Shown here: piece by piece, positions 1-7,397 of the stretch
How the letters are laid out: each line of letters opens with the position of its first letter
Position numbering within the stretch: position 1 is the first letter of the stretch
Source of the DNA: Mucilaginibacter sp.
Lineage (GTDB): Bacteria; Bacteroidota; Bacteroidia; Sphingobacteriales; Sphingobacteriaceae
Direction of reading: 5' to 3'
NCBI GenBank assembly: GCA_025934475.1
Contig: JAICXZ010000078.1
Location: forward strand, 1-8,836
Length of the DNA stretch: 8,836 bases
The notes under the pieces: model-generated
Database searches by the model: none
Told to the model about the DNA's origin: nothing
Seen by the model: the letters and a program-made list of their open reading frames with translations, nothing else
Position numbers and translations under genes: made by a program

Positions 1-903
1 GCTGGTGCTTTTTTTGGCCATGCGCCTTGCCTGGGCAGCAAGTGGGGGCTGGTTTACCTGGATAAATTAAAACGCTTTATCAGCAAAACCGGGTTTGATA
101 TTTTCGAAAACGATGGGCCTTATCCCGGCGACGTTTGCGCGTCAACTACGCATCCCGGTCATAAAAACCTGGATGATAGCCAATGGCAGCAAATGGAATT
201 GCAAAAGGGTTTATATCGTTGGTGCAACGAACATGGCGTTTACGTGAATGCCCCGGACTGGTACTTTCTGGATGGTACCAATAAAATAGCTTTGGGTTAC
301 AGGGAAGTTAATTTCTCTTTGCCGCGCGATCAACAGATGATATTGAACCGTCAGAATATTTTTGACGGCACCTGGGAAAAGACTCCTGCTATGGGTTGGG
401 GTTTTGTGCCACTCACCCGTTACCAGGGCGGCGGTCCTGAAGCCGTGCTGGAACCCCTTTCAGAACATTTGAAAGACTACAAACAATTGATGATGCAATA
501 CTACGGCGCAGGTGTTCAGGCTTGTTACCGCGGACCGAGACTGTACGATACAGAAGGCACCCGAGAGATGGTAGTGAGTGTCATCAATTGGTACAAGAAA
601 TATCGTAGTATTCTTAATTCTGATATTATCCATCTTCGTAGGGCGGATGGCAGAGATTGGGATGGTTTGCTGCATGTGAATTCGCAACTGAGCACCAAAG
701 GAATGCTTATGCTTTACAATCCCCTTAAAACCAGTATCACAAGGACCATTAAAGTCCCGCTGTACTACACAGGGTTGACAAATTTCGCAATGGTTCGTGA
801 GAAAGAAGGGGTGGCAAAAAAATACCCCGTTGACAGGAAATATGAGATCGAACTAACCTTTACCATCGCTCCTGAGAGTTATACATGGTTTTCCATTGAG
901 TAA
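1..903 (+). CDS. Putative secreted glycosidase, alpha-galactosidase-like (GH36/GH101-like barrel), 5'-truncated
   Basis: The reading frame is open from the first base to the TAA at 901-903, giving 300 visible residues. The ATG at 193 is internal, because clearly homologous-looking sequence precedes it, so the true start lies upstream of the window. Visible landmarks, numbered from the first codon, are an acidic cluster FENDGPYPGD (residues 35-44), a typical barrel strand-end motif likely to hold a catalytic Asp, then NAPDWYFLDG (83-92), a GYREVN segment, a GTWEKTPAMGWGFVPL stretch and a YRGPRLYD motif. The last roughly 90 residues look like a beta-sandwich of the kind that closes many GH36- or GH97-like enzymes (LMLYNP followed by TRTIKVPLYYTGL). 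I recognise the type from carbohydrate loci of Bacteroidota, where it is usually called alpha-galactosidase or hypothetical, but I cannot name a CAZy family. Substrate is unknown. The next gene follows 39 bases later on the same strand, consistent with one operon. Confidence 0.6.
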   Translation, partial: AGAFFGHAPCLGSKWGLVYLDKLKRFISKTGFDIFENDGPYPGDVCASTTHPGHKNLDDSQWQQMELQKGLYRWCNEHGVYVNAPDWYFLDGTNKIALGYREVNFSLPRDQQMILNRQNIFDGTWEKTPAMGWGFVPLTRYQGGGPEAVLEPLSEHLKDYKQLMMQYYGAGVQACYRGPRLYDTEGTREMVVSVINWYKKYRSILNSDIIHLRRADGRDWDGLLHVNSQLSTKGMLMLYNPLKTSITRTIKVPLYYTGLTNFAMVREKEGVAKKYPVDRKYEIELTFTIAPESYTWFSIE

Positions 904-942
904 AACGGATCATCCAATATTATATCATATTTAGATTTCAAA

Positions 943-3510
943 ATGAGAGTTTTTCCATTCACAGTGGTAGTGTTGTTGGCCTGTATTTACCAGCCTGAGA
1001 TCGGCTTTGGACAAGTTAAAACAGCAAAACAGTTGTCCGGTATTAATGCTAAATCCATCATAACTATGGGGTCATCCGATACCCGGTCTTTCGATAGTGA
1101 TTGGCTGTTTTCAAGGTTTGGGCTACAGCCGGAAGGGACGACCATACCAGAGCCCCAGGGATTGGAGCAGGTTGCCGTGGATGACGCGTCCTGGCAAAAA
1201 CTGGATTTACCCCATGATTGGGCGATCCAGGGTCCGTTCCGTATGGACCTTGCCGGTGAGACCGGCAAACTGCCCTGGAAAGGGATTGGCTGGTATCGCA
1301 AACATTTTACTATTCCGGAATTTGATCGTGGTAAAAGGGTGTTTATAGATTTTGACGGCGCTATGGCCTATGCTAAAGTATGGCTTAATGGTCACTACCT
1401 CGGCACATGGCCTTACGGATACAGCTCATTCCGCATGGACTTAACTCCCTATTTAAAATATGACGGAGAGAATGTTCTGGCAGTTAATCTAAATACGGAG
1501 AAATGGGACTCCCGGTGGTATCCCGGTGCAGGTATTTACAGGCACGTTTGGCTGGTGAAGACAAATCCCGTGCATGTTGGGCATTGGGGAACATATATAA
1601 CTATGCCCCAAATCAGCAAAAATGCGGCGACGGTGAAGTTAGCCATATCGGTAGATAACCAGGGAACAACCCCTGTGAACGCATTGATCAGTACCGATGT
1701 CTATGAGCTCAGGGCCGACAACAAGCCAGGCGCGAAGGTGGTTTCCGCAAAAAAATCAGTTATAAGAATAGGCAGCGGAGTAAGCGCCACGAGCAACTTG
1801 CAGGCTATTATATCACATCCCAAACTATGGGATATTGTTTCCCCAAACCGGTATCTCGCGCAAACGTCGGTGATTGTGAATGGGAAAGTGGTGGATGTTT
1901 ATAACACGCCTTTTGGTATCCGCACAATTGAGTTTACAGCTAATAAGGGCTTTTTGCTCAATGGCAGACGAGTGGCTATACAAGGCACTTGCAACCATCA
2001 CGACCTGGGGTCGCTTGGTGCAGCTTTTAATACCAGTGCACTAATCCGTCAGCTCAAAATATTGAAAACAATGGGCTGCAATGCGCTACGCACCTCCCAC
2101 AATCCACCCGCGCCCGAACTACTCGAATTAGCTGATCAAATGGGCTTCCTGGTGTGGGATGAGGCCTTCGATTGCTGGAAGCATGGGAAAAAGAAATTGG
2201 ACTATAACAAACTTTATGATGAGTGGAATGAAAAGGATTTGAAAGCGATGGTCCATCGAGACCGTAACCACCCTTCTGTCTTTATTTGGTCCATTGGTAA
2301 TGAAGTAATGGACCAGCAAGATGTGGAAATGACTAAGCATCTTGCCGGCGTTGTGCGTGCCGAGGACCCAACACGCCCAATTTCCAACGGCTATAACGAC
2401 CCGGACGGGGGCCGTGAATCGGGGGCAGTTATGGCCTTGGATGTTATGGGGGTGAATTACTTTTTTAGTCAGCAACCTAAGTGGGATGCTGATCCACGGT
2501 ACAAAGACAAACCTACGGTTGGGAGTGAAACATCGTCCTGCTTGTCTTCAAGAGGGGAGTATTTTTGGGACAAAGAATATCAGAACTGGCAGATATCCTC
2601 ATACGATACAGCCAAACCGGGCTGGGGCTGTATTCCCGATGAACAATTTCGCACCAACGCTAAATTCCCTAACTTGTTGGGCGAATTTGTCTGGACTGGC
2701 TTTGATTACCTCGGCGAACCAACACCTTACGGCTCTGATGAAACAAACTTGCTGAACTTCAGGAACGATCCCTCAAAAAAAGCTGAGTTGGAGCAAAAGC
2801 TGGAGGAAATGCGCCTTCATAATCCACCATCACGCAGCAGTTATTTCGGCATTGTGGACCTGGCAGGATTTCCGAAAGACAGATATTACCTGTACCAATC
2901 ACACTGGAGAGCAAAGTTGCCAATGGCGCACATCCTTCCGCACTGGAACTGGCCGGAAAAGATAGGAGAGAAGATTCCGGTACACGTTTATACATCTGGT
3001 GACGAGGCTGAACTGTTTGTCAATGGTAAAAGTATGGGACGCAAGAAAAAGCGGCTCAACGAAGATTTTCGTCTGGTTTGGGATAGCATAAAATATGAGC
3101 CCGGAACGGTTAAAGTAATTGCTTACAAAAACGGTAAAGAATGGGCCACAGATTTGGTTAAAACTACTGGCGGAGCGGCAAAGCTCTCTATTTCTGCTGA
3201 CAGGTCTATCATTGGCTCCGATGGTTCCGACCTCGCTTACATCACTTTGAAAGTAGAAGACAAAGACGGATTGACTGTACCAAGGTCGCATCCTTTGATA
3301 AAATTTGAAGTAGACGGACCCGGCGAAATCGTAGCGACAGACAATGGCGACGCTACCAGCTTTGTATCTTTTAAAAGCGATGAGCGCCCGGCATTCAATG
3401 GGATGGAGTTGGTTATCGTTCGCGCAAAAAAAAGGATGAAAGGCAAATTCACAGTGAAGGCAAATAGCGATGGCCTGGAAAAGTCGGCGGTAACAATTGA
3501 GACAAAATGA
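943..3510 (+). CDS. GH2 family beta-galactosidase-type glycoside hydrolase
   Basis: This is a complete 855-residue exported GH2 enzyme, expected to remove a non-reducing beta-linked sugar, probably galactose, by the retaining mechanism. The N-terminus MRVFPFTVVVLLAC.. is a signal peptide cut near GFG|Q (about residue 24); an LLAC at 11-14 leaves a lipoprotein reading possible. Domains in order are the sugar-binding jelly roll (about 50-205, including LPHDWAI and WYPGAGIYRHVWL), an immunoglobulin-like domain (about 206-328), the TIM barrel (about 330-645, with GTCNHHD at 348-354 and LRTSHNPP from 382), a DUF4982-like domain (about 655-725) and a C-terminal Ig-like GH2 domain (about 746-850). 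The acid/base is E454 in WSIGNEV and the nucleophile is E529 in GSETSS. Their spacing of 75 matches the family. FVWTGFDYLGEPTPYG is the usual motif of large Bacteroidota GH2 enzymes. Beta-galactosidase is the best call, but GH2 also holds glucuronidases and mannosidases. The start is the first ATG giving a signal peptide. No clear ribosome-binding site is visible. Confidence 0.9.
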   Translation: MRVFPFTVVVLLACIYQPEIGFGQVKTAKQLSGINAKSIITMGSSDTRSFDSDWLFSRFGLQPEGTTIPEPQGLEQVAVDDASWQKLDLPHDWAIQGPFRMDLAGETGKLPWKGIGWYRKHFTIPEFDRGKRVFIDFDGAMAYAKVWLNGHYLGTWPYGYSSFRMDLTPYLKYDGENVLAVNLNTEKWDSRWYPGAGIYRHVWLVKTNPVHVGHWGTYITMPQISKNAATVKLAISVDNQGTTPVNALISTDVYELRADNKPGAKVVSAKKSVIRIGSGVSATSNLQAIISHPKLWDIVSPNRYLAQTSVIVNGKVVDVYNTPFGIRTIEFTANKGFLLNGRRVAIQGTCNHHDLGSLGAAFNTSALIRQLKILKTMGCNALRTSHNPPAPELLELADQMGFLVWDEAFDCWKHGKKKLDYNKLYDEWNEKDLKAMVHRDRNHPSVFIWSIGNEVMDQQDVEMTKHLAGVVRAEDPTRPISNGYNDPDGGRESGAVMALDVMGVNYFFSQQPKWDADPRYKDKPTVGSETSSCLSSRGEYFWDKEYQNWQISSYDTAKPGWGCIPDEQFRTNAKFPNLLGEFVWTGFDYLGEPTPYGSDETNLLNFRNDPSKKAELEQKLEEMRLHNPPSRSSYFGIVDLAGFPKDRYYLYQSHWRAKLPMAHILPHWNWPEKIGEKIPVHVYTSGDEAELFVNGKSMGRKKKRLNEDFRLVWDSIKYEPGTVKVIAYKNGKEWATDLVKTTGGAAKLSISADRSIIGSDGSDLAYITLKVEDKDGLTVPRSHPLIKFEVDGPGEIVATDNGDATSFVSFKSDERPAFNGMELVIVRAKKRMKGKFTVKANSDGLEKSAVTIETK

Positions 3511-3578
3511 AACTAAAGTTTCTTGTTTGCGTCAATTTTCTCTTGAAAACCATAACGAAATTCGTCAAATAAATCTTT

Positions 3579-4205
3579 ATGAAAAGAATAATCTCACTTA
3601 TCGCATTCTTTTTTTCAATACAATCTGGCCTGTATGCGCAGGTGAATAATACTGCGCCTAACATTATACCTGCAGTTCATCAATGGCGGGCAGGTAGCGG
3701 AAGTTTTATGATCAATGCTTCGACAGGATTCAAATTTAAACCATCCGCATTAACACAAAGGACGGTTGCAATATTCTGGGAGGACCTGAACGCATTGCAG
3801 GGCGCAAAGAAATCAGATGCGCGCAAAAATTATGTCACAATAAAAATTACACCTAAACGCGATGCATCCCAACTGCAAAAGGAATCTTACCACCTGGACA
3901 TAAAACCGCGACGAATTGCTATCGAGGCGACAAATGAGGCCGATGTTGTTCCGGTAAATAAATGGACGCAAATAACCTTAACCGGTGAACATAATTCCTG
4001 CACTTTGTTCATCGACGGGAACGCAACGGATTCCGTTGAAAAGCAGTTCATTTGCCTGCTAAAAACAATTGGGAGCAATAGCGGGCATTTTTCCGCTTCA
4101 GCGCTATTATCTGATTTAAAAGTGTACAGCCTGATATTAAGCAAGGAGGAAATAAAAGCATTGTTTTTAAATTCGGGCCCATTAAAACCATCGACCGGTG
4201 ACTAA
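3579..4205 (+). CDS. Internally deleted GH20 beta-hexosaminidase remnant (N-terminal domain joined to LamG-like tail)
   Basis: This 208-residue exported protein opens with a good signal peptide (MKRIISLIAFFFSIQSGLYAQ). Residues 28-121 match the non-catalytic N-terminal domain of GH20 hexosaminidases: NIIPAVHQW, SFMINASTGFKF, a WEDLNAL segment, and ESYHLDIKPRRIAIEA. In a normal enzyme that domain leads into a GVFYG-type linker and a barrel of about 350 residues carrying the Asp-Glu catalytic pair. Here, right after ATNEA (residue 121, near base 3941), the sequence turns into NKWTQITLTGEHNSCTLFIDG and ends LLSDLKVYSLILSKEEI. That is the second half of a LamG/concanavalin-like domain, which occurs at the C-terminus of many Bacteroidota GH20 enzymes of roughly 700 residues. 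The simplest reading is one in-frame deletion removing the barrel and half the LamG domain. No catalytic residues remain, so hydrolysis is not expected; a binding role is possible but unproven. A misassembly is the main alternative. It lies 68 bases after the GH2 gene and overlaps the GH110 gene by 8 bases. Confidence 0.75.
   Translation: MKRIISLIAFFFSIQSGLYAQVNNTAPNIIPAVHQWRAGSGSFMINASTGFKFKPSALTQRTVAIFWEDLNALQGAKKSDARKNYVTIKITPKRDASQLQKESYHLDIKPRRIAIEATNEADVVPVNKWTQITLTGEHNSCTLFIDGNATDSVEKQFICLLKTIGSNSGHFSASALLSDLKVYSLILSKEEIKALFLNSGPLKPSTGD
4198..4205 (+). other. Stop/start overlap GTGACTAA joining the GH20 remnant to GH110
   Basis: The GH110 GTG start (4198-4200) lies just ahead of the TAA stop (4203-4205) of the preceding frame. 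Overlaps of this kind usually mean that ribosomes finishing the first gene re-initiate on the second. This would explain why the broken upstream frame has stayed open: GH110 translation may depend on it. Inference only; no strong ribosome-binding site sits at the usual distance. Confidence 0.55.
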
Positions 4206-6012
4206 ACTATTCTGCCTTTTTTTGACATTTTTGAACCTTCATTTAGTATACGGAAAAGCTCCGGATACGATAAGAGTTACCAATTTTGGGTTGAAGCCAA
4301 ACAGTTTTGAAGATGCTTCTGCCCCTGTTCAGAAGGCTATTGAAGCTTGTAAGCGCAGGAACAACGTTGTGTTGTGTTTTCCGAAGGGCCGTTACGATTT
4401 CTGGCCGCAACAGGCGGTGCATAAGGCTTATTTTGTTTCCAATACCTCATCGGCCGATGAGGTGCCGGATAAAACAAAAGTGATCGGACTGTTTTTTGAA
4501 AACCTTACGGCACTAACCATAGATGGTAATGGTTCACAGTTTATTTTTCATGGTAAGATGACGCCATGGGTAATGGATCATTGCAGCAATGTCATCTTGC
4601 AAAACCTGACAACCGACTTTGAACGACCAACCATGTCCGAGATGAAATTTTTAAAGCTAAGCCCGGATAGTATAATCGTTTCCATACACCCCGATTCGAA
4701 ATTTGCGATAATTGACCAAAAACTGATGTGGTATGGAGAAGGGTGGGGGACGAAGAATTTTCACGCAATCCTTGTTAAGCCATCAACCGGTATTTATAAT
4801 TATTCGACATGGGAGCCATTTTTAAAAGGCAAAGCTGAGTTAATGTCGCAAAACAGGGTGAAATTCTATGGCGACTTTTCAAAATTTTCAGCAGAGCCGG
4901 GAGATATATTGACAGTGAGGGACCCGGTAAGGGATCAGGTCGGAGCATTTATCAACTGTTCGAAAAATATTTATCTAAAAAACTTGGCGGTCCGGTACAT
5001 GCACGGCCTAGGGATCGTGTCTCAATTTTCGGAGAATTTATTTTTTGATCGCATACAAATCGCTCCAGACCTCAAAAGCGGGCGTGTGATCTCTTGTTTC
5101 GCGGATGCCGTGCATTTTTCGGGGTGTAAGGGTGATGTTGTGGTCGAAAATTCAAGCTTCAAGGGTTTGCACGATGACCCGATCAACATTCACGGAACAC
5201 ACCTGAAGATATCGCAGGTACTTTCTCCGACGAAAGTAAGGGTAGAATTCATGCACCCTCAAACTTATGGCTTCGGCGCTTTTTTCGCCGGAGACAGTAT
5301 TGCCTTTGTGCATTCTCAAAGCTTGCAGATCTTCGGAAAAGGAGTTGTAAAAAAGGCGGATCTTGTTTCTGAAAAAGAAATGGAAATTGAACTGACAGAA
5401 CCATTATTGAGCGATAAAATGATTGGCGATTGTTTTGAGAATTTAACATGGACACCTACAGCAACGATCCGCAATTGCCGTTTTGAGGGTGTAAATACAA
5501 GAGGGCTTTTGGTGAGTACCCGCCGAAAAGTACTGATTGAAAATAATACCTTTTACCGCACTGGTATGTACGCCATCCTTATCAGTAATGATGCGTCCGG
5601 TTGGTACGAATCCGGTGAGGTGCAGGATGTAACTATTCGCAACAATACCTTTGAAGATTGTGCTTACAATACGTCGCCCGATTCTTATGCCATTGCTATA
5701 GCACCGGAGGATCATCAGCCCGCAAAAGGATATTTTGTACATAAGAATATCCGTATTGAAAATAACAAATTCAGATTGCTTGGCTCACCGGCAGTGACGG
5801 CGAGAAGTGTCGATAAACTTTTGTTTAATAATAATATCATTTACTGCACTCAGTTTTTGCCGGGCGCCGAAACTAAAATTTCCTTTAAGCTGGATGGTTG
5901 CGCAGATGTGCAGGTATTGAAAAATAAGTTCCATACTACATGGAAGCCGGTTATTAAATTGCAGGATATGACTTCAAAGCAGGTGAAAACCGATATAGAA
6001 ATTAAAAATTGA
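4198..6012 (+). CDS. GH110 alpha-1,3-galactosidase (GlaA/GlaB type), exported
   Basis: This 604-residue enzyme of family GH110 hydrolyses terminal alpha-1,3-linked galactose by inversion, acting on blood-group-B or linear alpha-Gal structures in characterised Bacteroides members and on carrageenan-related galactosides in some marine members. It is a right-handed parallel beta-helix protein. The N-terminus DTIRVTNFG..F.DASAPVQKAIEAC is the pectate-lyase-like opening, and many short helix rungs follow (for example VTIRNNTFEDC and IRIENNKF). The family active-site block is intact: D303 in ADAVHFSG, and D326-D327 in LHDDPINIHGTH. Their spacing of 23-24 residues fits the Asp triad described for this family. 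Length matches the Bacteroides enzymes. I cannot tell the branched-only (GlaA) from the broader (GlaB) type by eye. The start is taken as GTG at 4198: an in-frame TAA at 4183 blocks extension, and GTG gives a complete signal peptide (TKLFCLFLTFLNLHLVYG). The GTGACTAA overlap with the upstream stop suggests translational coupling. Confidence 0.92.
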   Translation: MTKLFCLFLTFLNLHLVYGKAPDTIRVTNFGLKPNSFEDASAPVQKAIEACKRRNNVVLCFPKGRYDFWPQQAVHKAYFVSNTSSADEVPDKTKVIGLFFENLTALTIDGNGSQFIFHGKMTPWVMDHCSNVILQNLTTDFERPTMSEMKFLKLSPDSIIVSIHPDSKFAIIDQKLMWYGEGWGTKNFHAILVKPSTGIYNYSTWEPFLKGKAELMSQNRVKFYGDFSKFSAEPGDILTVRDPVRDQVGAFINCSKNIYLKNLAVRYMHGLGIVSQFSENLFFDRIQIAPDLKSGRVISCFADAVHFSGCKGDVVVENSSFKGLHDDPINIHGTHLKISQVLSPTKVRVEFMHPQTYGFGAFFAGDSIAFVHSQSLQIFGKGVVKKADLVSEKEMEIELTEPLLSDKMIGDCFENLTWTPTATIRNCRFEGVNTRGLLVSTRRKVLIENNTFYRTGMYAILISNDASGWYESGEVQDVTIRNNTFEDCAYNTSPDSYAIAIAPEDHQPAKGYFVHKNIRIENNKFRLLGSPAVTARSVDKLLFNNNIIYCTQFLPGAETKISFKLDGCADVQVLKNKFHTTWKPVIKLQDMTSKQVKTDIEIKN

Positions 6013-6068
6013 TTTTGAGCATGGATAAAAAGAATAATACCCTGAGAATTTCTACGAACTATAAAATA

Positions 6069-7397
6069 ATGAAAAGAATAATTGCCGTTATCGCACTAAT
6101 CGGTTCAGTGTCGTCCTCACTGAAAGCGCAAACAATTGACCCGGCTTCTATTAAAAGTAAGATGCAGTGGTTTGCCGATGCAAAGCTTGGAATTTTTATC
6201 CACTCCGGGATTTACGCAGTGAACGGCATCGACGAATCATGGAGTTTCCACAATAAAAAGATCAGTTATGCCGGTTACATGAAACAGCTGAAGGGTTTTA
6301 CATTGGATAAATATGACCCTGCGTTTTGGGCCGAACTCATTAAAGAAAGCGGCGCAAGGTATGCTGTAATAACCACAAAGCATCACGACGGGGTGGCTAT
6401 GTACGACACGAGGATGAACAATTTGAGCATCGTGAAAGCAACACCCGCAAAAAAAGATATGGTAAAACCATTGTTTGATGAGTTAAGAAAACGAGATATA
6501 AAATGCGGAGCCTATTTTTCGCTGATCGACTGGAGTTATCCTGATTACCCAGGATTTTTAAAAGATAGCTCGAGGTACAAGGTCGAGGACGATTATGGAC
6601 GGTGGGATAGATTTCGTTCGTTTTTCCAGGGGCAAATCAAAGAGATCAGCAACAAATTTAACCCTGATTTGTGGTGGTTTGATGGGGACTGGGAGCACAG
6701 CGCCGAGCAGTGGGAATCTGAAAAAGTACGTCAGATCATTTTATCCCACAATAGTCAATCGATCATCAACGGCCGATTGCAGGGGTATGGCGACTATGAG
6801 ACCCCTGAGCAAAACTTCCCTGTATCGCGTCCAAAGTACAACTGGTGGGAATTGTGCATGACGACCAATAACAATTGGGGATACCACCCTGACGACACCA
6901 ACTGGAAAACGCCGTATGAAATCATAACCATATTTACCGATGCTGTTTCTAACGGAGGAAATCTTCTCTTAGACATTGGACCAAGGGCAGACGGAACTAT
7001 CCCGCAGGAGGAAATAGACGTACTGAAGGAACTGGGTGCGTGGAATAAGCGAAATGGAGAATCCGTTTTTAACACGGTGGGCGGTATACCTCAGGGACAT
7101 TTTTATGGTCCCACTACTTTATCGAAAGATTCAACAACACTTTATTTATTTGTGCAGGGACATATAAACGGAAACGTAACATTGAAAGGTCTGATGAACA
7201 AGATAGAAGACATCACTGTACTTGGGAGCCAGGAAAAATTGACTCATAAGATTGTGGGTAAGATTTCATGGAGCGCTATACCCGGATTGGTTTATATCAA
7301 CGTTCCGGAGAAAGCTGAGGATAAATATGTGACCGTGCTGAAACTGAAATTGGATGGTCCTATTAAATTATATGCCGGACATGGTGGATTAAATTAA
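6069..7397 (+). CDS. GH29 alpha-L-fucosidase, exported
   Basis: This 442-residue GH29 enzyme releases alpha-linked L-fucose with retention. A signal peptide (MKRIIAVIALIGSVSSSLKAQ) is followed directly by the barrel: MQWFADAKLGIFIHSGIY, then ITTKHHDG with the substrate-binding His pair H105-H106, and LWWFDGDWE with nucleophile D205. The conserved YETPEQ (243-248) and a WWELCMTTNNNWGY stretch follow, then NGGNLLLDIGPRADG and a C-terminal beta-sandwich of about 100 residues. The acid/base is less conserved in this family and I do not assign it, nor the A or B subfamily. The frame extends upstream to ATG 6021 and TTG 6009, but the ATG at 6069 is chosen because it starts exactly at a canonical signal peptide. 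It follows GH110 by 56 bases with no visible terminator. Defucosylation and alpha-degalactosylation sit naturally together: in blood-group-B structures the two sugars decorate the same galactose. The stop overlaps the stop of the convergent GH43 gene. Confidence 0.92.
   Translation: MKRIIAVIALIGSVSSSLKAQTIDPASIKSKMQWFADAKLGIFIHSGIYAVNGIDESWSFHNKKISYAGYMKQLKGFTLDKYDPAFWAELIKESGARYAVITTKHHDGVAMYDTRMNNLSIVKATPAKKDMVKPLFDELRKRDIKCGAYFSLIDWSYPDYPGFLKDSSRYKVEDDYGRWDRFRSFFQGQIKEISNKFNPDLWWFDGDWEHSAEQWESEKVRQIILSHNSQSIINGRLQGYGDYETPEQNFPVSRPKYNWWELCMTTNNNWGYHPDDTNWKTPYEIITIFTDAVSNGGNLLLDIGPRADGTIPQEEIDVLKELGAWNKRNGESVFNTVGGIPQGHFYGPTTLSKDSTTLYLFVQGHINGNVTLKGLMNKIEDITVLGSQEKLTHKIVGKISWSAIPGLVYINVPEKAEDKYVTVLKLKLDGPIKLYAGHGGLN
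7394..7397. other. Convergent stop-codon overlap (TTAA) of the GH29 and GH43 genes
   Basis: The palindrome TTAA supplies TAA to the plus-strand fucosidase (7395-7397) and TAA to the minus-strand GH43 gene (7394-7396). There is no intergenic space and hence no conventional hairpin terminator between the two convergent units. Transcripts from either side must end inside the opposing gene unless termination is factor-dependent. Confidence 0.85.

Noticed and set aside
912..935. AT-rich AATAT/ATATT inverted repeat between the first gene and the GH2 gene.
   Set aside because: Five AT-only base pairs are expected by chance in this AT-rich gap.
2128..3291. Several minus-strand open frames of 78-130 codons inside the GH2 gene.
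   Set aside because: They are shadows of the GH2 coding frame, without signal peptides, known motifs or plausible starts.
3554..3566. Small palindrome ACGAA-A-TTCGT between the GH2 gene and the GH20 remnant, considered as an operator or terminator.
   Set aside because: Arms are only 5 bases with a single-base centre and no T-run; too short to support either role.
3511..3578. Possible Bacteroidota-type promoter (TTTG ... TAnnTTTG) in the 68-base gap.
   Set aside because: A TTTG occurs near 3527, but no TAnnTTTG lies at the expected spacing.
4143..4150. AAGGAGGA, a strong-looking Shine-Dalgarno sequence inside the 3' end of the GH20 remnant.
   Set aside because: It is about 48 bases upstream of the GH110 GTG, and the GH110 frame has a stop at 4183 in between. 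The bases simply encode the conserved SKEEI of the LamG-like tail.
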